Notes: generated from the letters alone by a model not told the origin. A stretch of 64,000 nucleotides of DNA from JAIOSF01 sp047159865 (GCF_047159865.1 NZ_AP038804.1:1984001-2048000); one strand, 5' to 3'; numbered from the stretch's first letter, positions 1 to 10,543 are shown. Numbers and translations: made by a program.

Positions 1-3000
1 ACTATAAGTGCTGATACTACATTTGTAGGGATGGATGCAGGAGCGAATAGTGATGGTCTTGATACAGCTGATTATAGTGAAGCTACAATAGCTACTACAG
101 TAGATGTAAACGGAGCAATTATTACTATAGATGATGGTTCAAACGATGATGTATTGGAAAACTTTGAAGTATTAAAATTAGGTACAGGAAGTGATGCTGT
201 AACATTAACTGATATCTCTGGAATAGACACTATAGATGGTGGTACAGGTGCAGGAGTTGATAGCTTAACTGTAATTGGTACAAATGTTGATTTATCAGAT
301 ATTACACTACTAAACTTTGAAGAGATATTGGCAAAAAATGGACAAATAGTAACTATAAGTGCTAAAGATATAGATGGACAAACTATGAAGTTACATACAG
401 AAGGTAACGGACAAATCATAGTAAAAGCAACAACTAATATGAATGATCATGATTTTGATAATATTACAGTACAAAATGATGCAACAGGAAAAATCACTTT
501 AGATGTAAATAATAATCTTGACCTAAGTGGTAAAAATATAGAAGGAATCTCTGGAAATATTTTTGATGAGTTTGATGTGGCAACTGGTATGGCACTTACA
601 GTAAAAGCGACACAAATTGATGATGAAAATGTAGTATCTATTGGAGATGGAAATTTAATCATCAAGTCAACTACAACAGCTAGTGACCATGACTTTGCAA
701 ACTTAACCAATACTGGAAATGGAGATATCACCTTAGATGTAGATAATACAGTTGATTTAAAAAATCAAAACTTAGGTGCTATAAATAGATATGATGTAGC
801 AGCTTCTCAAACTCTGACACTTTTTAATACTCAATTAATAGGTGCTATGATTATTGCAGGTGCAGGATCTATTGAGCTTCATAGTGCTACTGCTGATGCA
901 AATATTGATTTATCATCTTTGGTTGATGATGGTTACACAGGTACAATAACAGTAAATGACGGCACAGCAAACAATACAATTGTTTTAAACGATGAAAATA
1001 GTACTGTAAATCTTACAAGTGGAGATGACACAGTAACACTAGGTACTGGAACAAATACAGTAAATATAAAAGCAAATGATTTAACAAATGCAGATACTAT
1101 AGATGCAACAGCAGGTTCAAATGATACATTAAATATCACAACAGCTGGAACATCTATAGACCTTACAAATGTAAACCAAATAGAAACTATCAATCTTGCA
1201 AATGGAACAAATACTGTAAAAGTTGGTGCAAATACAACTATCATAAATGGTGGAAGCGGGGCTGATACTTTTAATATAACAAAAGCAAACCTAAGTAGTG
1301 CAGATGTAATAGACGCAAAAGGTGGAACAGATGTATTAAATATTACAGATACAAGCGGAAGTTTGAATTTTACAGATGCAGACTTTACAGACTTATCTAA
1401 CTTTGAGACACTAAATCTAGGTGATGGTTCAAATGATACAATTACATTAGGATCTACACAGATACAAGAAGCAGGATTTGATACAATCAATACAAGAGCT
1501 GGAGATGATACTGTAACTATAATAGATACAACAGGTTTGACAAATGTTGATGGTGGAGCTAATGGTACTGATAATTTAATTATCGGTGCAGATGGATTGT
1601 CATTTGCAAGTACAAATATTGCAAACTTTGAAACTATTACAGCAAATGGTACAGTTAATCTAAGTGGAGGACTTGATAACCAAGTATCAAATATAAATGT
1701 AGCAGATACAAAAAAAGTAACAGTATCAGCCGCTGATTTTAATGGTGATACAATAGCAATAGCAACCAATGCAAGTGGAGAAGTGATTATCACAGCAGAT
1801 ACAGCGACTCCTGCTAATAATAATTTTGCAAGTATCTCAAAAACTGGTACAGGAGATATCACTCTTGATGTAAATGGAGATGTAGATTTAAGTGGTGAGA
1901 CTTTAGGAGCTGGAATTGATAGATTTGATGTAGCTAATGGTGCTACATTGACTCTTTCTTCAACACAATTAACGGGTACTATGAAGCTTACAGGTGGAGG
2001 AACTATTATCTTAAATAGTGCTACAGCTAACTCTAATATAGATTTAAGTTCATTAGTTGATGATAGTTTTACAGGTAATATAGTAGTAAATGAAGGAAAT
2101 GGTAGTAACACTATCAAACTTACTGATGAAAATACGACTTTAAATTTAATGGGTGGAGATGACACAGTAACACTAGGTAGTGGAACAAATATAGTAAATG
2201 TAGATTCTACAAATTTAACAAGTGCAGATACTATAACAGCAACATCTGGTTCAAATGATACATTAAATATAACTACAACAGGTACAAGTGACTTATCAGG
2301 AGTATCTGGAATAGAAACTATCAACTTAAAAGATGGTGGAGTAAATACTATAACCGTAGGTACAAATAGTGGTACTATAAATGGTGGAGATAATGCTGAT
2401 ACATTTAAATTCACTATAACAGATTTAAGTAGTGCAGATACTATAAATGGGAATGGTGGAACTGACATCATAGAATTTATAAATGCAGGAACTATAACAG
2501 CAACTCAACTTACAAATATAGATGTAGAGAATATAAATTTAGCAAATGGTGTAAATGCTATAACTGTTGGTACTAAAAACTTTAATATTACTGGTGGAAC
2601 AGGTGTAGATACATTTTATTATGCAATTGATGATTTAAGTAATTTAGATACTATCAATGGTGTAGATGCTACAAATAAGATAACATTTACAACAGCTGGT
2701 GTTATTACAAGTGGAGATTTTGCAAATGTTACAAATGTATCAGAAGTTAATTTTCATACAGGAAATGACACTGTTACAATAGCAGATAACGATACAAAAC
2801 TTGATAATGTAACTTTAAACTTAGGTACAGGAACAAATGAAGTAATTTATGCAGATATAGCAGACTTAACTACATCAGATAAAATTGTAGGTAGTGGAAC
2901 GGATACTATAAGTTTCAGTAATAGTGGAGCATTGAATAGTAATGTATTTACAAACATAAGTGGAATAGATAAAGTTGATTTCTTTACGGGTGCTGATACT

Positions 3001-4098
3001 GTAACATTAGGTGATAATGCTTTAGATACTGTAAATTTAAATCTAAATAGTGGAAGTGATATTGTAAATATTGCAAAAACAAATTTAACAAGTGCAGATA
3101 ACATAGATGCAGGAGCAGGTGACACTGATGTCTTAAATATCACAGATGCAGGTGGAACATACACAGATGCAGATTTTACAAATTTATCTAATTTTGAGAC
3201 ATTAAACTTAAGTGATAGTGGATCTGATACTATCACTCTTGGTGGAACTGAGATCACAGATGCAGGTTTTACAACTATCAACACAAGAGGTGGTGATGAT
3301 ACGATAAAAATAGATATGGAAGATTTAACAAGTTCTATGACTATTGATGGTGGAGCAAACACAGGAACAGGCGATACTTTAGATTTTCAAACAAACGGAA
3401 CACTTGACTTTAGTAACTTATCCAATGTATCAAATATAGAAAATATAGATTTTGCAGCAGGTACAGATGAAGTTGTGTTAGATGATTTATCAGAATTTAA
3501 TAAATTAGGATCTCATACTTTAACAGGTTTAGAAGGTACAGATGATAAGCTAAGTTTAGGATTTGATGGGAATTTAGATTTTACTAACTTAGACGGATTT
3601 GAAGAGTTAGAGTTACAAGATGGTGGAAATAATGTTACAATTGATTCAGGAAATGAAGGTTCAATATCTAAAATAACTGGTGGAACGGGGGATGATAATT
3701 TTACATTAGATTTCTCAAATATCAATGATGTAGATGGTGGAATTGGTACTGATACGGTTAATATAAGTGGTTATTCTGGTCAAACTTTTACAGCTGATTC
3801 ATTTAGCAATATTGAAGCACTTAACTTAGTAGATAACAATACAGTTAATATGGATGCTTCAGATATAAATAGTTGGCTAGATGGTACAAATACGAACTTT
3901 ACTATTAGTGGAGCTGGAGATGATACTGTAAACATTAGTACAAGTGATGCTAACTATAGATGGTCTGATGATGGTGGTACAAACTGGAGTTATGATGATA
4001 TTAGTTTATCTAGTACTGCTACAGATAAAACATATCTAATAGATACTGATAATGGTGGTGCTACACAAGACATATCACTTACTATTGCAGCGTCATAA
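1..4098 (+). CDS. Giant RTX-like repeat adhesin/S-layer-like protein, C-terminal part (5' end outside window)
   Basis: The reading frame is open from base 1, so this is the last ~1365 residues of a larger protein; the first in-window ATG (31) is not the real start. It has no Cys and few aromatics and is built almost entirely of Asp/Thr/Asn/Gly-rich beta-type repeats of the pattern GDDTVTLGxGTNTVN / LTxADTIDA / LNIT. RTX-like Ca-binding motifs such as INGGSGADTF, ITGGTGVDTF and ITGGTGDDNF are scattered through it. There are no transmembrane segments. The tail (SLSSTATDKTYLIDTDNGG, then a small hydrophobic end) resembles an uncleaved type I secretion signal. The exporter genes lie immediately downstream, so it is probably the cargo: a large secreted adhesin or S-layer-like protein. 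Function is inferred from repeat architecture and context. Confidence 0.85.
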   Translation, partial: TISADTTFVGMDAGANSDGLDTADYSEATIATTVDVNGAIITIDDGSNDDVLENFEVLKLGTGSDAVTLTDISGIDTIDGGTGAGVDSLTVIGTNVDLSDITLLNFEEILAKNGQIVTISAKDIDGQTMKLHTEGNGQIIVKATTNMNDHDFDNITVQNDATGKITLDVNNNLDLSGKNIEGISGNIFDEFDVATGMALTVKATQIDDENVVSIGDGNLIIKSTTTASDHDFANLTNTGNGDITLDVDNTVDLKNQNLGAINRYDVAASQTLTLFNTQLIGAMIIAGAGSIELHSATADANIDLSSLVDDGYTGTITVNDGTANNTIVLNDENSTVNLTSGDDTVTLGTGTNTVNIKANDLTNADTIDATAGSNDTLNITTAGTSIDLTNVNQIETINLANGTNTVKVGANTTIINGGSGADTFNITKANLSSADVIDAKGGTDVLNITDTSGSLNFTDADFTDLSNFETLNLGDGSNDTITLGSTQIQEAGFDTINTRAGDDTVTIIDTTGLTNVDGGANGTDNLIIGADGLSFASTNIANFETITANGTVNLSGGLDNQVSNINVADTKKVTVSAADFNGDTIAIATNASGEVIITADTATPANNNFASISKTGTGDITLDVNGDVDLSGETLGAGIDRFDVANGATLTLSSTQLTGTMKLTGGGTIILNSATANSNIDLSSLVDDSFTGNIVVNEGNGSNTIKLTDENTTLNLMGGDDTVTLGSGTNIVNVDSTNLTSADTITATSGSNDTLNITTTGTSDLSGVSGIETINLKDGGVNTITVGTNSGTINGGDNADTFKFTITDLSSADTINGNGGTDIIEFINAGTITATQLTNIDVENINLANGVNAITVGTKNFNITGGTGVDTFYYAIDDLSNLDTINGVDATNKITFTTAGVITSGDFANVTNVSEVNFHTGNDTVTIADNDTKLDNVTLNLGTGTNEVIYADIADLTTSDKIVGSGTDTISFSNSGALNSNVFTNISGIDKVDFFTGADTVTLGDNALDTVNLNLNSGSDIVNIAKTNLTSADNIDAGAGDTDVLNITDAGGTYTDADFTNLSNFETLNLSDSGSDTITLGGTEITDAGFTTINTRGGDDTIKIDMEDLTSSMTIDGGANTGTGDTLDFQTNGTLDFSNLSNVSNIENIDFAAGTDEVVLDDLSEFNKLGSHTLTGLEGTDDKLSLGFDGNLDFTNLDGFEELELQDGGNNVTIDSGNEGSISKITGGTGDDNFTLDFSNINDVDGGIGTDTVNISGYSGQTFTADSFSNIEALNLVDNNTVNMDASDINSWLDGTNTNFTISGAGDDTVNISTSDANYRWSDDGGTNWSYDDISLSSTATDKTYLIDTDNGGATQDISLTIAAS
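661..2475 (+). repeat. Long-period internal duplication in the repeat adhesin gene
   Basis: Two successive blocks of the gene are homologous at about 1.13 kb offset (~378 residues). Each contains GDITLDV, then R(Y/F)DVA, then NIDLSSLVDD, then GDDTVTLG, then GSNDTLNIT. For example GATGACACAGTAACACTAGG occurs at 1024 and again at 2158. The blocks have diverged at many sites, so this is an old in-frame duplication on top of the shorter ~100-residue repeats. Confidence 0.75.
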
Positions 4099-4123
4099 AA
4101 TTAAACAAAAAAAAGGAAATAAA

Positions 4124-4807
4124 ATGTATAAAAATATAGAAGTATTAGACAAAAAGAAACATAATGGTATTAAATTTGATGAAATATCTTTTGATGTAGT
4201 GGCAAAAAATATTGGTGTTGTTCCTGTTGGAGTTGATGAAATTTTAGATATGAGTTGTTTTGCACCAGTATTTATAAGTGCAGGAGATAATAAAGAGTTT
4301 GTAGCTTTTACAGGGATTTCAAAAGAGGTAAATATTTATAATAATAACACAGCATATATAGCAAACTTTGTAAAAACATATCCATTTTTTAATATTATAA
4401 TAAAAGATACAGATGAAAACTTGAATACAGTTATTGCAATTGATACAAATGATGAGTATGTAGGAAAAAATAAAAAGAATACTATACTTAATCAGAAAGC
4501 TGAACTAGAAGAGTTAGCCAACCAAAAAATCGAACAAGTACGAGCTTTGAATAATAAAAGAGAAATAAGTAGAATAATAGTAAAAGAATTAGAAAAAAAA
4601 GATTTACTTGTAAAAAAAGATTTCAGAGTGAATGTAAATGGTGATGAAAAAATAATTTTAGAAGAGTTTTATGTTATAAATAGAGATGAACTACTTAAAT
4701 TAGATGATGCTACACTTGCACTTTGGGCAAAAAAAGGGTGGATGAGTGTGATAGATGCACATACAAAATCTTTAAATAATTTCCAAAAAATTTTTCAAAC
4801 TAAGTAA
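4124..4807 (+). CDS. SapC-family protein
   Basis: A 227-residue soluble protein with the SapC layout: an N-terminal 'Y+NI..L....H' start, VPVGVDEILDMSCFAPVFIS (about residues 33-52), a YPF motif near 86-88, and a C-terminal tract ending W.....DAHTKSLNNFQKI that matches the family's usual end. The ATG at 4124 is chosen because AAGGA precedes it by a normal distance and it lies just after the adhesin stop; the frame is open upstream but overlaps the adhesin. SapC genes accompany S-layer/type I secretion loci in Campylobacter fetus. Their biochemical role is not established, so the name reflects family only. Confidence 0.8.
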   Translation: MYKNIEVLDKKKHNGIKFDEISFDVVAKNIGVVPVGVDEILDMSCFAPVFISAGDNKEFVAFTGISKEVNIYNNNTAYIANFVKTYPFFNIIIKDTDENLNTVIAIDTNDEYVGKNKKNTILNQKAELEELANQKIEQVRALNNKREISRIIVKELEKKDLLVKKDFRVNVNGDEKIILEEFYVINRDELLKLDDATLALWAKKGWMSVIDAHTKSLNNFQKIFQTK

Positions 4808-4825
4808 AAAGGGGAAAAGACTTTA

Positions 4826-7075
4826 TTGTCTTTAGCATATATGAATCAAAATTATACTCAATACAATCCAAATATTTTTAACAAAAAAGATTTGGATGAA
4901 GCAAAAAGAATAATACTCACACATGAGAAAAATATTACGAGTGAAGTACGATGGGAAAATGAAACGCCATATTTAATAGACTCTATCTCAAACAAAATCT
5001 CTTTTAACGGGGAGAGTTTAGTAGTTGATTTTGGGTGCGGTATAGGAAGACTTTCAAAAGAACTTATTGAAAAATTTGGATGTAGAGTAGTTGGAGTTGA
5101 TATTAGTCCAACAATGAGAGAACATGCAACCCAATATGTGAATTCAAATAAATTCCAAGCTATTTCGCCAAAACAATATAAAAATATGATATTTCAAGGT
5201 GTGAGGTTTGATACTGCTTTAGCTGTTTGGGTTCTGCAACATTGTATTGATCCTGTATCTGATATAGCATTGATTCAGTCTTCACTAAAAGAAAATGGAA
5301 GTTTTTTTGTTTTGAATAACATTCAAACAGCAATTCCAACAAACAAGGGTTGGGTATCGAATAAATTAGATATATTCTCAGTATTAGAAGATTTTTTTGA
5401 ATTAGAAATAAAACAAAAACTTCCTGTAAGTGCTGGAAATGAATATATCTCTAAGCATACTTTTGAGGCTTTGTATAAAAATACAAAAATGAAACAAATT
5501 CTTCAAAATAGTCAAATAATTTTACAAAAAGCAAGAAAAGCTATTGATGAAAAAAAATATAATGAAGCTATAAAATTGTACCTTTATGGTGTAAAAATAT
5601 ATCCATTAAATTACAATGCCTTTAATAATTTAGGAATTTTATACGAAAAACTTGGCGATACTAAAAAAGCGATTATGGCATATAAAAATGCAGTAAGAGT
5701 TAATCCCAAATTTGCAAAAGCTATAAATAATATTGGTGTAATTTTATATAAAGAAAAAAACTATGATAAAAGTGCAAAAATATTTCAAATAGCTCTTGAT
5801 ACTGACCCTAGTTATTATGAAGTATATAGTAATATGGGAGCAGCTTTAAATAAAGCAAAAAAATATGAAGAAGCGATAAAGTCTTTGCAAACTGCTATAG
5901 AAAAAATGCCTAAACATAGTGGTGCGTATACAAACTTAGGAAATGTATTTAATAAACTACATGAGTATAAAAAAGCTTCAAAGTGTCATGAAAAGTCAAT
6001 AGAACTGGAAGCAGATGGATACAATGCGTACAGTAATTTAGGGACATCTTATAAAAACCTAGGCTTTACGAATAAAGCTATTAAAAGTTATAAAAAAGCT
6101 ATAGAATTAAAACCAGATTTTGAAAATGCTCATTTTGATTTGTCAACGGTGTATTTATCTAAAGGTGATTTTATTCATGGTTTAGAAGAGTATGAGTGGC
6201 GTTTTAGAAAAGAGGAGATGCAATCTCATATATACAAACATAAACATATATTTTCAAAACCTATGATGAAAAAAGGTGAAGATATAAAAGGGATGACTCT
6301 TCTTGTACATAGTGAACAGGGGTTTGGTGATAGTATTATGTATGCTAGGTTTTTGCCACAACTTAAAGCTCTTGGGTGTACTTTAGCAATAGAGTGTCGA
6401 GATGAACTTAAAACACTGTTTGAGAGTATGAAGTGTATTGATATAGTTGTAGGTCGAGATGAGCAAAATACACCAAGCTTTGATTTACATCTTCCTATTA
6501 TGAGTTTAGCTTATATCTTAGATGTACGAGGTTTTAGTGATTTTCCAACTGAACCTTACTTTAAAGTAGAAAAAGATGAAGAGTTTCAACTCCAAAACGA
6601 CAAAATCAAAATAGGACTTTGTTGGTCTGCTTCTGCAACAGGGGAGAGCTATGATGGTAAAGTATTTGACCTAAGTCATTTTGAACCTCTTATAAAAAAT
6701 CCAAAAATCCAAATTTATTCGCTTCAAGTAGGCTATGGAAGTGAACAAATAGAACACAATGGATATGAAAATGATATGATAGATTTCACAGACAAATTTT
6801 CGGATTTTTCAAAAACAGCCTCTTTTATGAAAGAGTTAGATTTAGTAATCAGTTCTGATACAAGTGTAGCACATTTAGCTGGGGCAATTGGAGTAAAAAC
6901 TTATACTCTTCTTCAAAAATATCCAGACTGGCGATGGCTTAATAAAGGTGATACATCGTATTTATATCCCTCTATGAAACTATTTAGACAAAAACAAAAT
7001 AGAATATGGGAAGCTGTATTTCAATCACTCTTTGCTAAAATGGATAAAGAATATAAACTAAAATTAAAAAAATAA
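4826..7075 (+). CDS. SAM methyltransferase - TPR - GT9-like glycosyltransferase fusion protein
   Basis: A 749-residue three-part protein. Residues ~60-190 are a class I methyltransferase (VVDFGCGIGRLSKEL is motif I, then VVGVDIS). Residues ~235-455 are about six TPR units (repeated NNLGxxYxxxGxxxxAxxxYxxA patterns). Residues ~490-740 resemble the glycosyltransferase-9/heptosyltransferase fold (LLVHSEQGFGDSIMYARFLP; SSDTSVAHLAGAIG). The start is read as TTG at 4826 behind an AAGGGG stretch; an ATG follows at 4841. TPR-GT proteins of this type often sit beside type I-secreted adhesins, so it may methylate and/or glycosylate the adhesin or a cell-surface sugar. Domain identity is well supported; the substrate is inference. 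Confidence 0.75.
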   Translation: MSLAYMNQNYTQYNPNIFNKKDLDEAKRIILTHEKNITSEVRWENETPYLIDSISNKISFNGESLVVDFGCGIGRLSKELIEKFGCRVVGVDISPTMREHATQYVNSNKFQAISPKQYKNMIFQGVRFDTALAVWVLQHCIDPVSDIALIQSSLKENGSFFVLNNIQTAIPTNKGWVSNKLDIFSVLEDFFELEIKQKLPVSAGNEYISKHTFEALYKNTKMKQILQNSQIILQKARKAIDEKKYNEAIKLYLYGVKIYPLNYNAFNNLGILYEKLGDTKKAIMAYKNAVRVNPKFAKAINNIGVILYKEKNYDKSAKIFQIALDTDPSYYEVYSNMGAALNKAKKYEEAIKSLQTAIEKMPKHSGAYTNLGNVFNKLHEYKKASKCHEKSIELEADGYNAYSNLGTSYKNLGFTNKAIKSYKKAIELKPDFENAHFDLSTVYLSKGDFIHGLEEYEWRFRKEEMQSHIYKHKHIFSKPMMKKGEDIKGMTLLVHSEQGFGDSIMYARFLPQLKALGCTLAIECRDELKTLFESMKCIDIVVGRDEQNTPSFDLHLPIMSLAYILDVRGFSDFPTEPYFKVEKDEEFQLQNDKIKIGLCWSASATGESYDGKVFDLSHFEPLIKNPKIQIYSLQVGYGSEQIEHNGYENDMIDFTDKFSDFSKTASFMKELDLVISSDTSVAHLAGAIGVKTYTLLQKYPDWRWLNKGDTSYLYPSMKLFRQKQNRIWEAVFQSLFAKMDKEYKLKLKK

Positions 7076-7085
7076 GGCATAGTTA

Positions 7086-9212
7086 TTGAATGAACAAAAA
7101 AAAGTAGCTAAAAATAGTGAGTTTCAATCTGATCCACTTTTAATAGCTACAAAATTTATACTAGATTTTTATTATGGTGATATTTCACTTGAAACTATCT
7201 CTAGTTTTACTCCAAAAACGCAAAATGGTTTTGATGAAAATTGTGTATCTGAGGTGATATCAAATTTAGGACTTTACTCAATAAAAAAAGATATCACTGC
7301 AGATGAGATACCAAGTTATTTTTTACCTTGTATTATTTTTGATGCTGAAAATCATCCTATGGTTTATCTCAAAAAAGATGGAAAAAATGCTTATTTGTAT
7401 GATCCTTACGAAAAAATAGAGAAAAAGATAGAAAAAAATCTTTTAAAGAAATATGTGCAAGCTATCATTATTTTTAGAGATGAAAAGAAAAAAGAATATA
7501 TAGATAAAGAGAAAAAAAAGTCTTGGTTTTTTGATCCTGTAAAATCTTTTTGGCGTTCATATATAGAAATAGGAATTTTAACATTTTTTATCAATCTTTT
7601 TGCTCTAGCAGTTCCTTTATTTACTATGAGTGTTTATGATAGAGTTGTTCCTAATAGTGCTTTTGAAACATTATTTGTTTTAAGTCTTGGTGTTGGTGTT
7701 ATACTTATATTTGATTTGATATTTAAAAGTGTTCGGAACTATATTATTGAAAAAACAGGTAAAAAGCTAGGTCTTCATCTAGAAGAGGAGTTGATGAAAA
7801 GAGTATTACTTATTCAAACTCAATATGATGATATGATGACAGGAAGCAAAGCTAATCTTTTTAGAGAGTTACAACAAGTACGAGAGTTTTTTGCTACGCG
7901 GTCTTTGGTTCAAGTGATTGATTTTCCTTTCTTTTTTATAGCTTTGTTTGTTATATTTTTGATATCTCCTGCTGTTGCTGCTGTACCAACAATAGCTGCG
8001 ATTCTTATACTGATATTTAATGTACTTCTTCAAATACCTATTTCAAATCTTAGTGCTAAAAACCTTGAAAATATGCAGTCTAAACAAAGCTATTTAGTAG
8101 AATCAATACAAGGTAGTCAAAGTATAAAACTTACAAACGCAACTAGCACAAAGCTTTTTAACTGGAGAAATATCGTCGCTTTTTCTGATGCTATAAGTTT
8201 ACGAATACAATCTTTAAATGCTTTGTCTATGAATCTTTCTCAAACAGTTATTCAACTTGTAACCATGTTTGTTATTGTAGTTGGTGTTTTTGAAATAGCT
8301 GCTAAAAATTTGAGTGTAGGGGGACTTATTGCTGTTACTATTTTAGCAAGTAGGGCAATGGTGCCTGTGATCAATGTATCAATGATGGTGATACGATTTA
8401 AAGAGATTAATGAATCTATAAATACTATTAATAATTTTTGGCATCTTCCAATAGAAAGCCAAAAAGAGTTAGAAGTAGGTATTGGAAAACTTAAAGGGCA
8501 AATAGAGTTTAAAGATGTTGATTTCTTTTTTAAAGATAGTAAATACCCATCTTTAGATAAGGTTTCCTTTAAGATAAATAAAGGGGAAAAAGTCGGTATT
8601 ATTGGACAAACAGGAGCAGGTAAAAGTACTCTTTTAAAACTTTTAACAGGACTGTATACTCCAACTAGTGGGTCTATATATTTTGATGGACACGATACTT
8701 CTACTATGCATCCTGTAGAAATAAGACAAAATATTGGTGTAATGCCTCAAGAACCATTTTTATTTAATGGTTCACTTAAAGAAAATATTGAACTTTCAAG
8801 ACCAATTAGTAAAGAAAAAATGATGGAACTAATAAGTATCACAGGACTTGAAGAGTTAGTGAAAAAATCAGGAAAAGGGGATGGATTGCAAGTAGGTGAA
8901 AGAGGAAGTAATCTTTCAACGGGTCAGCGACAACTTGTAGCAATGGCTCGTGCTATACTCAACGATCCATCGATGCTAATACTTGATGAACCAACTTCAG
9001 GACTTGATGTTGGCTTAGAAAAAACACTTATAAATCAACTGAAATCGGTTATAGCTACTGATAAAACTGTTATAGTTATCACTCATAGATTTTCTGCACT
9101 TGATCTTGTAGATAGAGTAATCGTTCTTAGCCAAGGGAAAATAGTGGCAGATGGTCCAAAAGAAAAAATTCTAGCAGCATTAAGTGGAAATAATAAAAAG
9201 GCAAATATATAA
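7086..9212 (+). CDS. Type I secretion ABC exporter (LapB/LssB-like) with degenerate C39 domain
   Basis: A 708-residue inner-membrane exporter subunit. Residues ~10-125 form a C39-like peptidase domain in which the catalytic Cys position is Leu (SDPLLIATKFI) although the later His/Asp region (HPMVYL, YDPYE) is kept. It should therefore bind rather than cut its substrate, as in LapB/HlyB-type exporters. Residues ~150-440 are the membrane domain. Residues ~480-700 are the ATPase: Walker A GQTGAGKST, signature NLSTGQRQ, Walker B MLILDEPTSGLD, switch His ITHRF. It starts at TTG 7086 ten bases after the previous stop, and its stop overlaps the adaptor start by one base (TAATG). It should pair with the HlyD protein and the TolC-like protein at 13390. 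Confidence 0.92.
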   Translation: MNEQKKVAKNSEFQSDPLLIATKFILDFYYGDISLETISSFTPKTQNGFDENCVSEVISNLGLYSIKKDITADEIPSYFLPCIIFDAENHPMVYLKKDGKNAYLYDPYEKIEKKIEKNLLKKYVQAIIIFRDEKKKEYIDKEKKKSWFFDPVKSFWRSYIEIGILTFFINLFALAVPLFTMSVYDRVVPNSAFETLFVLSLGVGVILIFDLIFKSVRNYIIEKTGKKLGLHLEEELMKRVLLIQTQYDDMMTGSKANLFRELQQVREFFATRSLVQVIDFPFFFIALFVIFLISPAVAAVPTIAAILILIFNVLLQIPISNLSAKNLENMQSKQSYLVESIQGSQSIKLTNATSTKLFNWRNIVAFSDAISLRIQSLNALSMNLSQTVIQLVTMFVIVVGVFEIAAKNLSVGGLIAVTILASRAMVPVINVSMMVIRFKEINESINTINNFWHLPIESQKELEVGIGKLKGQIEFKDVDFFFKDSKYPSLDKVSFKINKGEKVGIIGQTGAGKSTLLKLLTGLYTPTSGSIYFDGHDTSTMHPVEIRQNIGVMPQEPFLFNGSLKENIELSRPISKEKMMELISITGLEELVKKSGKGDGLQVGERGSNLSTGQRQLVAMARAILNDPSMLILDEPTSGLDVGLEKTLINQLKSVIATDKTVIVITHRFSALDLVDRVIVLSQGKIVADGPKEKILAALSGNNKKANI

Positions 9213-10483
9213 TGAATAAATTTTTAGAAGAGGAAAAATGGAACTATTATCCTCTCGTTATCCCTATTGTTTTATTTTTTACATTATTTATTTTATGGGC
9301 ATCTTTTAGTCAAATTGATGAAGTTGTAAGAGGAGAGGGAAAAGTTATACCCTCTGGACAAACAAAAGTTTTGCAACATTTTGAAGGTGGTATTATCTCT
9401 GAAATTTTGGTAAGTCCAGGAGATCATGTCAAAAAAGGTGATATATTATATAGACTTGAAAATGAATATTTCGATGCTGATTTAAACTCTAAAGCGATTG
9501 AACTTATGGCATACGAAGCAAAAGCTTTGCGACTGCAAGCTTTGATTAATGAAAAAAATGTGTTGGTTTATAGTGATACATTTAGAAGATTATTACCAAG
9601 TATTATTCAAAATGAGATGCATATATTTAGAGAAGAAAAAAGTAAATACAAAAATAAAATAGCAATTGCACAAGATCAGTTAAGACAAAAAGAGTATAAA
9701 CTGGATGAACTTGAATCAAAGTTTCAAAATCTTTCAATAGAACTGCAACTGGCCACTGAAAATATGTCTATACAAGAAGATCTGTTAAAGAAAAAAGTTA
9801 CATCAAGAAAGAACTATATTGTAGAACTTGCAAAAAAACAAAGAATTTATACACAAATTGAAGAGGTACGAAGTGCTATACCTATAGTAAAAGAAGAGAT
9901 AAAAGAGTGGCAAAGAAAAGTTAAAACAGTAGAATCAGATGAAAAATCTAAATTATATGATCAGTACTCTTTGATTCAAGTAGAGATCAAAAAACTTCAA
10001 GAGAAAAATAAAGCAAATAAAGACAGAGATACAAGAAAAGAGGTGGTTAGCCCTGTAAATGGTGTCATTAATATGCTTTATTTTCATACAATAAATGGTA
10101 TTGTGAAAGCTGGAGATAAAATGGCTGAGATTACTCCCCTTGAAGATAATTTGATGATTGAAGCAAAAATAAAAACATCTGATCGAGCATTGATATGGGT
10201 AGGACAAGATGTGTCTATAGAGATAACATCTTATGACTTTTCAAAATATGGGTTACTCAAAGGAAAACTTATAGGTATAGCACCAGATAGTACAATGGAT
10301 AAGATGGGAAATACTTATTATTTAGTAAAAATTCAAGCAAATGATTATCAGTTTGATAATGATTCTCCAATTATGATGGGGATGATAGCAAATATTAATA
10401 TACTAACGACAAAAAGAACAGTAATGCATTATTTACTAAAACCACTTAAAGATATTACTAAAAATTCTCTAGGGGAGCACTAA
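9212..10483 (+). CDS. Type I secretion membrane fusion protein (HlyD/LapC family)
   Basis: A 423-residue periplasmic adaptor. It has one N-terminal membrane anchor (~residues 13-33), then the typical HlyD lipoyl half-motif VVRGEGKVIPSGQTKVLQHF followed by GGIISEILVSPGDHVKKGD. A long alpha-helical hairpin (~90-265) follows, then the beta-barrel domain with VVSPVNGVI and AEITPLEDNLMIEAKI. Length and order are normal for LapC/HlyD. It is translationally coupled to the exporter gene by a 1-base overlap. It bridges the ABC exporter to the outer-membrane channel. Confidence 0.93.
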   Translation: MNKFLEEEKWNYYPLVIPIVLFFTLFILWASFSQIDEVVRGEGKVIPSGQTKVLQHFEGGIISEILVSPGDHVKKGDILYRLENEYFDADLNSKAIELMAYEAKALRLQALINEKNVLVYSDTFRRLLPSIIQNEMHIFREEKSKYKNKIAIAQDQLRQKEYKLDELESKFQNLSIELQLATENMSIQEDLLKKKVTSRKNYIVELAKKQRIYTQIEEVRSAIPIVKEEIKEWQRKVKTVESDEKSKLYDQYSLIQVEIKKLQEKNKANKDRDTRKEVVSPVNGVINMLYFHTINGIVKAGDKMAEITPLEDNLMIEAKIKTSDRALIWVGQDVSIEITSYDFSKYGLLKGKLIGIAPDSTMDKMGNTYYLVKIQANDYQFDNDSPIMMGMIANINILTTKRTVMHYLLKPLKDITKNSLGEH

Positions 10484-10543
10484 TTTACGACTAATGTGAA
10501 TAAATTTTATAAAATATATTATTTTTTTATTATTTTACTCTTT

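Noticed and set aside
933..2471. 512-codon open frame on the minus strand inside the repeat adhesin gene
   Set aside because: It is antisense to a clearly coding repeat gene. Its Val/Ser/Pro/Phe-rich composition is the mirror of the Asp/Thr/Asn/Gly repeats, and it has no ribosome site or domain.
4052..4123. 24 extra in-frame codons upstream of the SapC-family protein
   Set aside because: They overlap the adhesin 3' end; a proper ribosome site precedes ATG 4124.
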